In this document: piece after piece, positions 19,496 to 28,399 of the stretch
How the letters are laid out: each line of letters opens with the position of its first letter
Position numbering within the stretch: the first letter of the stretch is position 1
Source: an uncultured Opitutia bacterium
Lineage (GTDB): Bacteria > Verrucomicrobiota > Verrucomicrobiia > Opitutales > UBA953
Direction of reading: 5' to 3'
Length of the DNA stretch: 64,000 nucleotides
Assembly (NCBI GenBank): GCA_903840355.1
Contig: CAIMFJ010000004.1
Span: 62,001 to 126,000 of the forward strand
The notes under the pieces: generated by a model
What the model was told of the DNA's origin: nothing
The model's input: the letters and a program-made list of their open reading frames with translations, nothing else
Databases searched by the model: none
Program-made: the position numbers and the translations under genes

Positions 19496-21385
19496 ATGCG
19501 TCCGAATAAAGAAATCCGCCTTGGGCCTGCAGGCCCCTACGACGTTATTGTCTGCGGTGCTGGCCATGCTGGGGTTGAAGCTGCCTTGGCCGCCGCCCGG
19601 ATGGGCGTCGATGTCTTACTCCTCACTGGCAACGTCGACACCATCGCCCAAATGAGTTGCAACCCTGCTATCGGGGGCCAGGCCAAAGGGCATATCGTGC
19701 GCGAGATCGATGCCCTCGGGGGCGAAATGGGCTTAACCGCCGATACCACCGGCATTCAGTTCCGTTTACTCAATTCTTCTAAAGGTCCTGCAGTACAAGC
19801 CCCTCGGGCTCAATGTGATAAGAAAGCCTATCAGTTCCGCATGAAGCATTTGTGCGAGTTGCAGGCCGGTCTGACCATTTTCCAAGCCCAAGTGACTGGG
19901 CTGATCTTTGAAACCGGCAAAGTCATCGGGGTACAAACCAACCTCGACCTTGACTTTTATGGCCGCACCACCGTCGTCACCACAGGTACATTTTTGCGCG
20001 GGTTGATGCACATCGGCGCCAACAAAACCGAAGGCGGTCGTCTGGGAGATTTTAGTGCTAAGTCATTGTCTAGCAGTTTCTTACAAGCAGGCATCGAACT
20101 CCAGCGCCTCAAGACCGGGACCCCGCCCCGCATCCTTGGAGCCTCGATTGATTTCTCTAAATGCGAGGAGCAACCCGGCGACTCCTCCCCTACCCTTTTT
20201 GCCTTCCACGACACCCGCCAACAAGCCGACTTGTTCCACGTGGAACATTCAGGTCAACGGCTCCCTGGCTGGCAGCCTGGCTCTAATCAAGTCTCTTGCT
20301 GGATGACTCAGGCTACGGGCGAGACGGGGAAGATCGTTCAAGAGAACCTCCACCGCTCTCCTCTCTATGGAGGTGAGATCACCGGAGTCGGTCCACGCTA
20401 CTGCCCTTCCATTGAGGACAAGTTCGTAAAGTTCTCCGACAAGGAAAGTCACAAGCTCTACCTGGAGCCTGAGGGTCGCAATACCGACGAGTGGTATATT
20501 AATGGCCTTTCAACCTCCCTACCCTTTGAAGTTCAGTTAAAGATGCTACATTCCATCGCGGGCCTCGAAAACGCCGTGATGATGCGCCCGGCCTATGCCG
20601 TAGAGTACGATTTTGCCCCTCCTACCCAGCTTTACCCGACATTGGAGTCCAAAAAAGTCGAAAGTCTCTTCTTCGCGGGTCAAATCAATGGTACATCAGG
20701 CTATGAAGAAGCTGGCGCCCAAGGCCTCGTTGCCGGGGTTAATGCAGCCAATAAGGTCTTGGGTCAAACCCCCATGGTCATTGGCCGCGATGAAGCCTAT
20801 ATTGGGGTTCTTATCGACGACCTCGTCTCTAAAGGCACTCAAGAGCCTTATCGAATGTTTACCAGTCGGGCCGAATACCGCTTACTTTTTAATCATGGCA
20901 GCGCCGAAATCCGTCTCCGTGATAAAGCCGCCAACTTCGGGCTAGTCCCCAAAGATCGCTTAGCTCGCATTGACCATAAGGTCGCCAAAGTGGCTCATTG
21001 GGTCGAATACCTGGAAAAAATCGTTATCACTGGGGGTCTAGCCGGTGATGTTATCCGGAAACAATGGGAAACCACGCCCAAAGACCTGCCACCTAATTTC
21101 TTGGCCGAAACCCCTGAAGTGCAGGCTGAGGTGATATATCGAGTAAAGTACCGGGGTTACTTGGAGCGCGAAATCCGCTCGGTACGTAAACTCCGCGACC
21201 TGGAGTCGTTTAAAGTGCCAGCTCAGTTTAACTTCCTAGAAGCTTATGGCCTGAGCAACGAGGCCCGGCAAAAGCTCAACAAGATCCAGCCCCAGACCCT
21301 CGGTCAGGCCAGCCGTATCAGTGGGGTTAACCCCGCGGATATCTCGCTGCTCATGGTACTGTTCCGCGCCAAGAAGTCTGACTAA
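19496..21385 (+). CDS. mnmG: tRNA uridine 5-carboxymethylaminomethyl modification enzyme MnmG (GidA)
   Basis: This FAD-binding partner of MnmE contains the dinucleotide motif GAGHAG (21-26), the GidA signatures [13 protein letters not shown] and [15 protein letters not shown]-region equivalents, and [17 protein letters not shown]. The 629-residue length is normal. Codons 246-251 (LFHVEH) coincide with a perfect parS-type site, so the coding sequence doubles as a partition site. No rsmG, parA or parB follows; a second parS-type site lies just after the stop, then the PhoB-like leader. Confidence 0.97.
   Translation: MRPNKEIRLGPAGPYDVIVCGAGHAGVEAALAAARMGVDVLLLTGNVDTIAQMSCNPAIGGQAKGHIVREIDALGGEMGLTADTTGIQFRLLNSSKGPAVQAPRAQCDKKAYQFRMKHLCELQAGLTIFQAQVTGLIFETGKVIGVQTNLDLDFYGRTTVVTTGTFLRGLMHIGANKTEGGRLGDFSAKSLSSSFLQAGIELQRLKTGTPPRILGASIDFSKCEEQPGDSSPTLFAFHDTRQQADLFHVEHSGQRLPGWQPGSNQVSCWMTQATGETGKIVQENLHRSPLYGGEITGVGPRYCPSIEDKFVKFSDKESHKLYLEPEGRNTDEWYINGLSTSLPFEVQLKMLHSIAGLENAVMMRPAYAVEYDFAPPTQLYPTLESKKVESLFFAGQINGTSGYEEAGAQGLVAGVNAANKVLGQTPMVIGRDEAYIGVLIDDLVSKGTQEPYRMFTSRAEYRLLFNHGSAEIRLRDKAANFGLVPKDRLARIDHKVAKVAHWVEYLEKIVITGGLAGDVIRKQWETTPKDLPPNFLAETPEVQAEVIYRVKYRGYLEREIRSVRKLRDLESFKVPAQFNFLEAYGLSNEARQKLNKIQPQTLGQASRISGVNPADISLLMVLFRAKKSD
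20232..20247. other. parS-type centromere site inside mnmG
   Basis: The 16-mer TGTTCCACGTGGAACA is a perfect palindrome and fits the bacterial ParB-binding consensus TGTTNCACGTGNAACA at every defined base. It is read in frame as FHVEH within MnmG. A second identical 16-mer occurs 1,184 bases downstream. Pairs of such sites are typical of origin-proximal chromosome regions. Confidence 0.85.
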
Positions 21386-21412
21386 AAAGGGGAGGGGAGT
21401 ACCAAGCTTTAA

Positions 21413-21434
21413 CAATGTTCCACGTGGAACATTG
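21413..21434. other. parS-type centromere site after mnmG (22-bp palindrome)
   Basis: The core 16-mer at 21416-21431 is identical to the site inside mnmG. Here the palindrome extends to 22 bp (21413-21434, CAATG...CATTG). It lies 27 bases after the mnmG stop, with no U tract following, so a terminator role is less likely than ParB binding. I saw no third perfect copy in the window. Confidence 0.88.
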
Positions 21435-21457
21435 CTTGGGTTAATTTTTGAGCGGAA

Positions 21458-21592
21458 TTAGGTGACAGTCAGGTTTCACACTTTTGTAAGTCTTTTATTT
21501 GCAACTACTTATCTTACATATCTTGAGATTTAACCTGTCTGTCTTAATTGTCACCTAACTCTGGCGTCCCTCCAGAAAGGAGGATTATGTAG
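21458..21592 (+). promoter_or_regulatory. Structured leader upstream of the PhoB-like gene
   Basis: A 10-bp inverted repeat (21458-21467 TTAGGTGACA with 21549-21558) extends inward as an imperfect continuation (CAGGTT at 21470-21475 with AACCTG at 21532-21537). Inside it is a smaller repeat, TGTAAG (21485-21490) with CTTACA (21513-21518). Downstream, CCTCC (21569-21573) can pair with GGAGG (21579-21583), hiding a full AAAGGAGG ribosome-binding sequence. That sequence is correctly spaced for ATG at 21587, which is followed at once by TAG. The phoB ATG at 21606 is 22 bases from this ribosome site, out of frame with the start-stop pair. Direct TGTC repeats near 21535-21553 could alternatively be a Pho-box-like operator. 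Function is inferred. Confidence 0.45.
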
Positions 21593-21605
21593 GTATACAC
21601 ACGCC

Positions 21606-22301
21606 ATGGACGCCGAGCACTTAAAGCGCATTCTTATTGTGGATGATGAATCCGACGTAACGGAGCTTCTCGACTACAAATTCCGCCAAGCGGGCTATGC
21701 AGTTCGTACGCTGAATGACCCGCTGCGCGCCTTAGGCCTCGGGCGCGACTTCCGTCCTGATTTATTCATCCTCGATGTGATGATGCCCGAACTCACGGGG
21801 ATTCAATTACTGCGCATGATCCGTGCCGATGCCTTATTACAAGATACGCCCGTAATCTTCTTAACTGCGAAAGGGGAGGTGACGGACAAAGTGAAAGGTC
21901 TCGAGTCGGGAGCCGATGATTACGTGACCAAGCCCTTCGATGTGCGTGAACTAATGTTGCGTGCGCAAGCGCTCTTGCGCCGGGCCAAATCCGCCGCGGC
22001 GAAACCTTCGACGCGTCTCGCCGCTGGTGACTTATTATTAGACATCGAACGTCACGAAGTAAGTGCCCAAGGCCAGGCGGTAGAACTCACGGCAACGGAA
22101 TTTAAATTACTGCGGCTACTCATCGAACGCAAAGGTCGCGTCCAATCTCGCGAAGAATTATTGGCAGATGTTTGGAATTACTCGCCCGATTTAGAAACGC
22201 GTACGGTCGACACGCACGTCCGCCGCCTCCGCGAAAAACTCGGCACGGCCAGCGACGTGATTGAAACGGTGCGTGGCGTCGGCTACCGCGTTACGGGTTA
22301 A
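21606..22301 (+). CDS. phoB: Two-component response regulator, OmpR/PhoB family
   Basis: The 231-residue protein has an N-terminal receiver domain: acidic pocket VDDESD, phosphorylation Asp in LFILDVMMPE near residue 58, Thr in FLTAKG, Lys in YVTKPFD. It ends in a winged-helix DNA-binding domain (ELTATEFKLLRLLIERKGRVQ, RTVDTHVRRLREKLG). Its partner kinase follows 27 bases later. Together with a PstS-like gene 1.4 kb away this suggests phosphate sensing, but the symbol is by similarity only. The leader before this gene is unusually structured. Confidence 0.85.
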   Translation: MDAEHLKRILIVDDESDVTELLDYKFRQAGYAVRTLNDPLRALGLGRDFRPDLFILDVMMPELTGIQLLRMIRADALLQDTPVIFLTAKGEVTDKVKGLESGADDYVTKPFDVRELMLRAQALLRRAKSAAAKPSTRLAAGDLLLDIERHEVSAQGQAVELTATEFKLLRLLIERKGRVQSREELLADVWNYSPDLETRTVDTHVRRLREKLGTASDVIETVRGVGYRVTG

Positions 22302-22328
22302 CGGATTCGGCTCGCTACTCAAAGGGTC

Positions 22329-23603
22329 TTGGCCAAACATTTCGCCATGGGCTGGCTTCCTTGGATTTTACTCTTCGCCTTAGCTCTAAGTTTTTTTTGG
22401 TGCTTAGCAGAAATCACCCGTTGCCTACGGTGGGCCCGCCAAGCGTTGTTACGCACGGACTCCTCGGCACGTCCCCAGAGTTGGCTCATTCGCCAATTAA
22501 AAATTGATGACTTATTCTCCGTCATCGAGAACCGGGCTTTAACCGAAGAACAAATCAAAGCCGCCGCCGAACGTCGTATCGGTGCGCTATTATCGCCCTT
22601 AACCGAAGCGGTGCTAGTCATCGATGCACAAGATCGCCTTCGCCTCGCCAATCCCGCAGGAGCAACGTTGTTCAGCCTCGATGCCAAAGATTTAGGTAAC
22701 TCGATTGTGCCACTGGTGCGCAGTGCGGACTTCATCGATTTAATTCGCCGCGTGCGCCAAGAGGGAAGTGCGAGTGCGACGCTTTTATTAAACCGGGCAC
22801 CACTCTCCGACGTCTGGTTAAAAGCAACTGGCGCGCGGACCGACCCCGATGCCTTCGGCGAAGGCGCGGCGATTTTCGTCCTCACCGACGTGACCGCTTT
22901 AAAACGTCTTCAATCGATGGAGCGTGATTTTGTCACGAACGTCTCCCACGACCTGCGAACGCCCGTGACCATTCTACGCGGTTATGCCGAAACGCTGGCG
23001 GATGATCATAATACGATGGCGCCCAGCGATCGGGAGCGCTTCATTCAAAAAATTGTTAACTCCGTCAGTCGACTCCAAGGCCTAGTCGAAGGGTTGCTCG
23101 CCTTGGCGAGTTTAGAAACATCGCGTGATGTCACGGTCGAAGCCGGGGCCTTACATAAAGCGATTCGCGAAGTGTCCGAAGAATTTGCGGCGCGGAGCAA
23201 AGCAGCCGGGATGCAAATTCGCTTAGAGCTTAATGCCCACGACGCCACCGACGCGGCCGATCCAGTACAAGCCCGCCGGCTCATCCAAAATTTAATTGAG
23301 AACGCTTTAGCGCACGCGACGGATGCGACCCAAATTTTGATTCGCACCGTCAACATCCCAGACGGCGTCACCCTGAGCGTGGAAGACAATGGCCCAGGCG
23401 TGGCCCCCGCCGACTTGCCGCGGCTCTTCGACCGTTTTTATCGAACGGATAAATCACGCCGAGCCGGCGGCAGTGGGCTAGGTCTAAGCATCGTTCGGCA
23501 AGTGGCCGAACTCCATGGCGGCTCCGCGGGAGCAGAATCCGTCAAACCCCACGGTCTGCGGGTCTTCGTTACTTTGCCTAAGCCCAAAAACCAAAACCCG
23601 TGA
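22329..23603 (+). CDS. phoR: PhoR-like sensor histidine kinase
   Basis: This is the membrane sensor kinase for the adjacent regulator. One N-terminal hydrophobic segment (about residues 7-27) is followed by a PAS domain (about 80-190: VLVIDAQDRLRLANPAG). The H box DFVTNVSHDLRTPVTILRGY has the phosphoaccepting His near residue 208. The N box (LIQNLIENALAHA) and G boxes (VEDNGPGV, GGSGLGLSIV) complete the kinase. The start is uncertain: TTG 22329 has AAGGG just upstream, while ATG 22347 would remove six residues. Its 3' end overlaps the hairpin that probably terminates the convergent tRNA gene. Confidence 0.85.
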   Translation: MAKHFAMGWLPWILLFALALSFFWCLAEITRCLRWARQALLRTDSSARPQSWLIRQLKIDDLFSVIENRALTEEQIKAAAERRIGALLSPLTEAVLVIDAQDRLRLANPAGATLFSLDAKDLGNSIVPLVRSADFIDLIRRVRQEGSASATLLLNRAPLSDVWLKATGARTDPDAFGEGAAIFVLTDVTALKRLQSMERDFVTNVSHDLRTPVTILRGYAETLADDHNTMAPSDRERFIQKIVNSVSRLQGLVEGLLALASLETSRDVTVEAGALHKAIREVSEEFAARSKAAGMQIRLELNAHDATDAADPVQARRLIQNLIENALAHATDATQILIRTVNIPDGVTLSVEDNGPGVAPADLPRLFDRFYRTDKSRRAGGSGLGLSIVRQVAELHGGSAGAESVKPHGLRVFVTLPKPKNQNP

Positions 23604-23614
23604 ACCCACGGGTT
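23595..23614 (-). terminator. Terminator of the tRNA-Gly transcript
   Basis: An 8-bp perfect stem (23595-23602 AACCCGTG with 23607-23614 CACGGGTT) and a 4-base loop overlap the phoR stop codon. Read on the minus strand it is followed by a T-rich run (TTTGGTTTTTGG), as expected of an intrinsic terminator downstream of the tRNA. On the plus strand it is followed by AAAGC and would terminate poorly. Confidence 0.65.
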
Positions 23615-23631
23615 AAAGCTCCATCAGAAAG

Positions 23632-23706
23632 TGGAGCGCGCGACTGGACTTGAACCAGCAACAGCCACCTTGGCAAGGTGGTACTCTACCATTGAGCTAC
23701 GCGCGC
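23632..23706 (-). tRNA. tRNA-Gly (anticodon GCC)
   Basis: The minus strand folds as a complete cloverleaf. The acceptor stem is GCGCGCG/CGCGCGC, T8-A9 are present, and the D arm is GCTC..GAGT. The anticodon arm is CCACC-TTGCCAA-GGTGG with GCC as anticodon, and the T arm is GCTGG-TTCAAGT-CCAGT. The discriminator base is U, followed by an encoded CCA. Length with CCA is 75. It lies between phoR and the PstS-like gene. Confidence 0.95.
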
Positions 23707-23732
23707 GCTGGAAGGGGAGCAGACCAAACCCC

Positions 23733-24587
23733 TTAGCGACTGTCAAGCCTTTGGGCAAAACGATCACGGATAACCTTCGGGGCAGGGTGGAGCCCTTGAG
23801 CCTGCAAAAGTCCTGCAGCTTCATCCGAAAATAACCATAAAAGGGCAGGGCGAAGGGCGGGAAGCTGGTCCGTACGATAATAAATATAGAGCGGGAGGCG
23901 AAGCGGGTAGTCGCCGTTATAAATATTCATCTCGTCCGGCGAATACGGCGTGGTCGACTTACCAGGTCGGCCATCCGACACATTAAGAGCCTTACCGACG
24001 GTGGGATCAAGCACGGCAGGGGCTAAGACCAAACATCCTGCCCGGGCTGCCAAGGTCTCCTTCACGGTCGATGCATTCAAGGTCCATCGGGATTCATTCT
24101 GAAAGGGCTGTCCTTCTAAGACCAAGCCTTGGAATAATTCCCGGACGTAAGAACCCTCGGGGGAATACAACCCTGGTAAAATTAATTCCGAACGCGTGAC
24201 GTCAGGTAAGTCATTCCAATTCACCACCCGCAGGCGGGCCTCTCTGCCAAAAACTCCCGCCAATGAAGCAAAGTTCATTTGGTACACGGCGGTATTTGAG
24301 CGATGCACCATGACCACGATAGCCGCATGAGCATAGAGGACCGATTGCAATTTCTCCCCTTGGGGCGGCTTCTCGTCCTCGCGGACAAACATCAAGGCCA
24401 GACTCGCCTCGTTAGTCTGCAACTGCCGGCGAGCGGGCAAGGAGCCTGCTAAATCGATTTTCAAACTCGGCACACTTTTCGCCAACCCTGCCGCTAAGGG
24501 TTTATTTAATAAATCTGAACCAACGATATCCGCAGCCAATAACGGCCACACCGCACCCAACCACAGCGTGGTCAAAAAAAACTTCAT
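23733..24587 (-). CDS. PstS-like phosphate-binding (PBP) domain protein
   Basis: This is an exported periplasmic binding-protein-like protein resembling PstS. I chose ATG 24587: it opens a Sec signal peptide (MKFFLTTLWLGAVWPLLA), and its ATGA overlaps the stop of the NtrC-type gene. The 284 residues contain PstS-like features: an early GSD substrate loop, AIVVMVHRSNT, the MNFASLAGVFGR region, YSPEGSYVRELFQ, and YPLRLPLYIYYRT near the end. No pstC, pstA or pstB gene is in the window, so it may be a lone sensor or scavenging protein. It is co-directional with the hemX-hemA-ntrC group. Confidence 0.75.
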   Translation of the reverse strand: MKFFLTTLWLGAVWPLLAADIVGSDLLNKPLAAGLAKSVPSLKIDLAGSLPARRQLQTNEASLALMFVREDEKPPQGEKLQSVLYAHAAIVVMVHRSNTAVYQMNFASLAGVFGREARLRVVNWNDLPDVTRSELILPGLYSPEGSYVRELFQGLVLEGQPFQNESRWTLNASTVKETLAARAGCLVLAPAVLDPTVGKALNVSDGRPGKSTTPYSPDEMNIYNGDYPLRLPLYIYYRTDQLPALRPALLWLFSDEAAGLLQAQGLHPAPKVIRDRFAQRLDSR

Positions 24588-25972
24588 GAAGCCGTCACGC
24601 TTTCCGAGCCTCGATCCAGTTCGGGCCACTGTAAAAGTTTACGGTGCAACGTGCGCCGAGAAATGCCCATGAGTTCGGCGGCCTTCGTACGATTACCGCC
24701 GGCAGAAGCCAGGGCCTGGCGGAGTAATTGTTTTTCGTTCTGGGCTTTATCTAACATCGGTAAACCGGTGGCGTCCTTGGCCGAAGTAGCCACAAAAGAA
24801 GCCTGTTGCGTAAAACGCGAATCGAGGTCGGCGAGTTCGACCACTTTACCACCACGCATCACCGCTAAGTTTTCGCAGGTGTTCCGCAGTTCGCGAATAT
24901 TCCCAGGCCAGTTATATTTCACCAACGCCGCTTCCGCAGCCGGAGCTAATTTAACCGGAGCCACGCCATTCTCTTGGGCAAACTTTTGTAAATAGTGTGC
25001 TAGCAATAAAGGAATGTCCTCCGTGCGCTGCCGCAACGGGGGTAGTTGCAAAGGCACGACCGACAAACGATAATAAAGGTCTTCGCGGAACTTCCCTTCT
25101 TTCACCATCTGCAACAAATCCCGATTCGTGGCACAAACTAAACGCAGGTCTAACGCCACTGGACGATGAGACCCCAGACGTTCGACGGAGCGCGTTTCTA
25201 AAAAACGCAACAGCTTCACCTGAGTCGTGGCATCAATCTCGCCAATTTCATCCAAGAACAAAGTGCCGCCATCCGCCGACTCAAACCGGCCGATACGACG
25301 TTCGTTGGCCCCGGTAAAAGCACCCTTCTCGTGACCGAATAATTCCGACTCTAATAAATTTGCCGGAATCGCCGCACAATGCACCGCCATGAAAGGCCCC
25401 TTCGCCCGCGGACTCGCTTGGTGAATCATCTGGGCAAATAATTCTTTGCCCGTCCCGGTTTCACCTAACAACAAAACCGTGGCATTCGAGGAAGCGACCG
25501 AGCGCACCTGTTCAATGGAACGCTGCAACGTGGCCGACGAGCCAATGACTTCGGTCAGCGAGAATTTGCGATCGAGGCGGGTTTTTAAATTTACCACTTC
25601 CTTCTCCGTAGAACGCGCCTTCAACCCACGCGCGAGCAAGATTTCTACCTGACGTAAATCCACTGGTTTTTGTAAAAACCAATACGCCCCGCGACTCATC
25701 GCATTCACCGCGGTTTCCACGTCACCATACGCAGTCATCATGATGCACACCGGTTGTTGCGGTAACTTCAATGCTCGATCAATGACCGACATCCCATCTT
25801 CTCCCGCCATCCGGAGATCCGTCAAAATCGCATCGGGCGGCACATCTTGCATGATGCGTGCGGCCTCTTGGGCATCCTTAGCAACAAAGGTTTCATATTT
25901 ATCTTCTAAAGCTGTCCGCAAGCCTTCGCGGGAATGCTTTTCATCATCGACGATTAAAACCGTGGGTTTCAT
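24584..25972 (-). CDS. Sigma-54-dependent response regulator, NtrC family
   Basis: This is a transcription activator for sigma-54 promoters. The receiver domain (VLIVDDEKHSREG, with the likely Asp in AILTDLRMAGEDG) is followed by an AAA+ domain. That domain has Walker A GETGTGKE, the sigma-54 contact loop GAFTGA and Walker B GGTLFLDEIGEID. The protein ends in a Fis-type helix-turn-helix (GGNRTKAAELMGISRRTLHR). ATG 25972 gives 462 residues and overlaps the hemA stop. No cognate kinase is adjacent. It shows that sigma-54 regulation operates in this organism; whether it acts on the urea module's -24/-12 promoters is unknown. Confidence 0.9.
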   Translation of the reverse strand: MKPTVLIVDDEKHSREGLRTALEDKYETFVAKDAQEAARIMQDVPPDAILTDLRMAGEDGMSVIDRALKLPQQPVCIMMTAYGDVETAVNAMSRGAYWFLQKPVDLRQVEILLARGLKARSTEKEVVNLKTRLDRKFSLTEVIGSSATLQRSIEQVRSVASSNATVLLLGETGTGKELFAQMIHQASPRAKGPFMAVHCAAIPANLLESELFGHEKGAFTGANERRIGRFESADGGTLFLDEIGEIDATTQVKLLRFLETRSVERLGSHRPVALDLRLVCATNRDLLQMVKEGKFREDLYYRLSVVPLQLPPLRQRTEDIPLLLAHYLQKFAQENGVAPVKLAPAAEAALVKYNWPGNIRELRNTCENLAVMRGGKVVELADLDSRFTQQASFVATSAKDATGLPMLDKAQNEKQLLRQALASAGGNRTKAAELMGISRRTLHRKLLQWPELDRGSESVTAS

Positions 25973-27012
25973 GGGGTACCAAAAGGAGAACGGTGATTGG
26001 CAGCGCCCCAAGTGCGGGCCGCTTTTTCCGCCAAGGCGACGCGGGCGCGTTCCACTTCTGCTAAGCGCGCTTTTAAGTTAGCATTAGCCACCTGGGCTAA
26101 ATCATCGAGGTCGCAAAGGTAGAGGCCATTCATTTGGCGACCTTGGGCCTCAAAGTTTCGCGGCACACCTAAATCAATCAAGAGTACGGGCTGACCCCGG
26201 CGGCGAGCGACGAGTTCTTGTAACGAGGCGTGATCAATCAACGCCCGATCCACGGTGGCACATCCGATAATTACATCATGCGTGTGGGCTTGGCGCAACG
26301 CATCGACGAGGCTCAAAGAAGAGCCAGCAAATTCTTCTGCTAACTTGCGGGCGTTTTCAAACGTACGCGAGGCTACGGAAACTTGATTGGCACCGCGCGA
26401 GACTAACGCCTGCAGCACTCGATGACCGACTTCGCCGGTACCTAAAACTAACACGCGCGTCTCTTGGAGGGCTCCGAAAACACGTTCCGCTAATTCCACC
26501 GCCACGTTGCCAATGCTCACCTGTCCATGAGAGATCCCCGTGTTCGTCCGCGCCCAAGCTCCTGCTTGGAAGGCACGTTGGAAAACCCGATTTAAAATCG
26601 AGCCCGTCATCCCGCGAGCTAAAGCCTCGGCATAAGCGTCTTTAACTTGGCCTGCGATTTCAACTTCGCCGACCATCTGCGAATCCAAACCCGCCACCAC
26701 CGAAAACAAATGTTCCACGGCTTGGAGTCCGGGAATCGGTTTTAAATGCTGATCGAGCACTTCGGCTTCCACTCCCGTCGCCCGCATCAAAGCCGTGCGT
26801 GCGTGCAAGGCGGCGGCTTCATCGCCGACGACATAAGCTTCGAGGCGATTACACGTGGCGAGTAACACCACTTCTGAAAGCCCACTCTCGCGCGCTACCG
26901 TATAAAAAGATTCTACGCCCGCGGGACTAACACTCAACGTCGCGCGATCATCCAAGCCCGCCGTGCGGTGGGTGGCACTCAAAGCAATTAAGGTGCTCCC
27001 AGGAGTACTCAT
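25969..27012 (-). CDS. hemA: Glutamyl-tRNA reductase
   Basis: HemA reduces Glu-tRNA(Glu) to glutamate-1-semialdehyde, the first committed step of C5-pathway tetrapyrrole synthesis. The catalytic Cys is Cys54 in ATCNRLEAYV. GLDSQMVGEVEI and the NADPH-binding GTGEVGHRVLQAL follow. The C-terminal dimerisation helix is short, so at 347 residues the protein is smaller than the usual 410-430. Its start overlaps the hemX/ccsA-like stop by four bases, the common hemX-hemA pairing. QueG at 5 kb needs cobalamin, a tetrapyrrole that this pathway can feed. Confidence 0.93.
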   Translation of the reverse strand: MSTPGSTLIALSATHRTAGLDDRATLSVSPAGVESFYTVARESGLSEVVLLATCNRLEAYVVGDEAAALHARTALMRATGVEAEVLDQHLKPIPGLQAVEHLFSVVAGLDSQMVGEVEIAGQVKDAYAEALARGMTGSILNRVFQRAFQAGAWARTNTGISHGQVSIGNVAVELAERVFGALQETRVLVLGTGEVGHRVLQALVSRGANQVSVASRTFENARKLAEEFAGSSLSLVDALRQAHTHDVIIGCATVDRALIDHASLQELVARRRGQPVLLIDLGVPRNFEAQGRQMNGLYLCDLDDLAQVANANLKARLAEVERARVALAEKAARTWGAANHRSPFGTP

Positions 27013-27836
27013 GAACGGTTAGAAGGTAAAGATAGCCACAGCGCCGTAAGCGCCGGGACGAAGAGGATTAAACTGCCCCAAGCGAATTGCACGCCACTCC
27101 AACGTTCGCGGCGGCGGTTGATTAATAATACAAAACAACCCAACCAAGTCAGCAACGCGGCAGCCAGTTTAGGCAAAGCGACTAAAGCCATCTCCCGTTG
27201 CGTCCAATCCGTTAGGCCAATCAAAAGCGACAAGCCGAGCATCCAAACCGCGGCACCGAGCAATTGACGGCCAATGCGATCCATCGGTACAAGGGCTGGT
27301 AAGAAAGCGTAGATGCCGGTGAATTGACGGCGGGCGAAGGCACGCTCTTGGAGAAGGTAAGCAATCGCGTTCACCGCCTGAGCTCCTAAAATACAATAAG
27401 CCAAAACCGCCGCGCCCACGTGCATGAGGATTAGCGGCTTCCCGGTTGTGTCTAAGGACTGCGGGTTAACCCCCATCAACGTGACCACGAAAAGACAAAG
27501 GGCGACAGAGCCCCCAATCACCCAACTCGGCAAACGGTGGGCAAAGGTGAGGTCTAAAAAGAGGGCCAAACCTGCAATACCCCAAGCCACCGAAAGTAGA
27601 AATTCGGCGAACGATCCCAAGGGGAGGGCATGCAGCTGCAGACCTTGATAAGCCAACATCGTGCTCAAGAGCACCCAGCCCCCGCGCACGCACCAAATGG
27701 CAGCGGTCTTTAAAACCGGGGTACCCCTCATCGCCAACCAGTCAAACAAGGCGGCCACCGCAAAAATTACCCCGCACCCGACCCACGATTCCGTAGGAAT
27801 CGGTGCGATAGCAAGGGGCAGGGCAAACCACGCCAT
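27009..27836 (-). CDS. HemX/CcsA-like cytochrome c assembly membrane protein
   Basis: The integral membrane protein (275 residues from ATG 27836) has about eight hydrophobic helices. It carries the family's LMHVGAAVLAYCILGAQAV stretch with a conserved His, and a YLLQER loop. In many bacteria the gene before hemA is hemX, a CcsA-related protein affecting HemA level or heme delivery; the position here matches. Longer upstream starts add non-hydrophobic residues and are unlikely. Heme handling versus cytochrome c maturation cannot be separated from sequence alone. Confidence 0.8.
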   Translation of the reverse strand: MAWFALPLAIAPIPTESWVGCGVIFAVAALFDWLAMRGTPVLKTAAIWCVRGGWVLLSTMLAYQGLQLHALPLGSFAEFLLSVAWGIAGLALFLDLTFAHRLPSWVIGGSVALCLFVVTLMGVNPQSLDTTGKPLILMHVGAAVLAYCILGAQAVNAIAYLLQERAFARRQFTGIYAFLPALVPMDRIGRQLLGAAVWMLGLSLLIGLTDWTQREMALVALPKLAAALLTWLGCFVLLINRRRERWSGVQFAWGSLILFVPALTALWLSLPSNRS

Positions 27837-27928
27837 AAGGTTGAAGATAAGCAGGGTGTGACATTTTGGCAAGCCCCCAAAGGGGGTCAATCTACCTGTT
27901 TACTTGCAAAAATTACCTAGTTTCCTAA

Positions 27929-28399
27929 ATGACAGTCACTCCTATGGCTTACGACCCTTACGATCTCACCCAACACCCACCTCGCAGCCCTCGTTGCAAA
28001 CTCGGTGGACTCGTCATCCTCCCTCGCATGCTCGACAAGTGCCGCGCCACCTTGGACGGTAAAAATGGCGAATACACCTATAACTGCTCCTTGGATCGCA
28101 ATGTCTTAGATTTCTTAGGCATTGATGCTGAAGCACTTAAGTCCCAAGTCGCCAAAGGTCTCGGCGATGGCGAGATTTTAGCCTGGATGAACAGCCAAGC
28201 CAAGCACCCCCGTGCCGGCTATGAAATCGCCGCTTTCAGTGCTTTTCATGAACAGCGTGCCCCCTCGGCCACGGGCGGCCGGGCTCGCTTAAGCGAATAC
28301 CAATCGGCGACCCCTGCAGGGGCTAAGCGCGAAGACATCGTCACCTGGTTCGACGTGCTCGACCTCGACGACCACCAAAGCTTCGGCGGGAAAGTTTAA
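27929..28399 (+). CDS. DUF5069 family protein
   Basis: A 156-residue soluble protein that I recognise as DUF5069-like, a family frequent in Verrucomicrobiota and of unknown function. Visible features are an N-terminal YDLTQHPPRSPRCKLGG, a central YNCSLDRNVLDFLGID, ILAWMNSQA, and a C-terminal DIVTWFDVLDLDD. There is no signal peptide or membrane segment. A second in-frame ATG at 27944 could be the true start. It is divergent from the hemX-like gene. The phosphatase gene begins directly after its stop. Confidence 0.75.
   Translation: MTVTPMAYDPYDLTQHPPRSPRCKLGGLVILPRMLDKCRATLDGKNGEYTYNCSLDRNVLDFLGIDAEALKSQVAKGLGDGEILAWMNSQAKHPRAGYEIAAFSAFHEQRAPSATGGRARLSEYQSATPAGAKREDIVTWFDVLDLDDHQSFGGKV

Noticed and set aside
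27874-27886. CCCCC-AAA-GGGGG hairpin between the hemX-like gene and DUF5069
   Set aside because: Short stem with a very small loop and no T-tract; it could be chance in a divergent promoter region.
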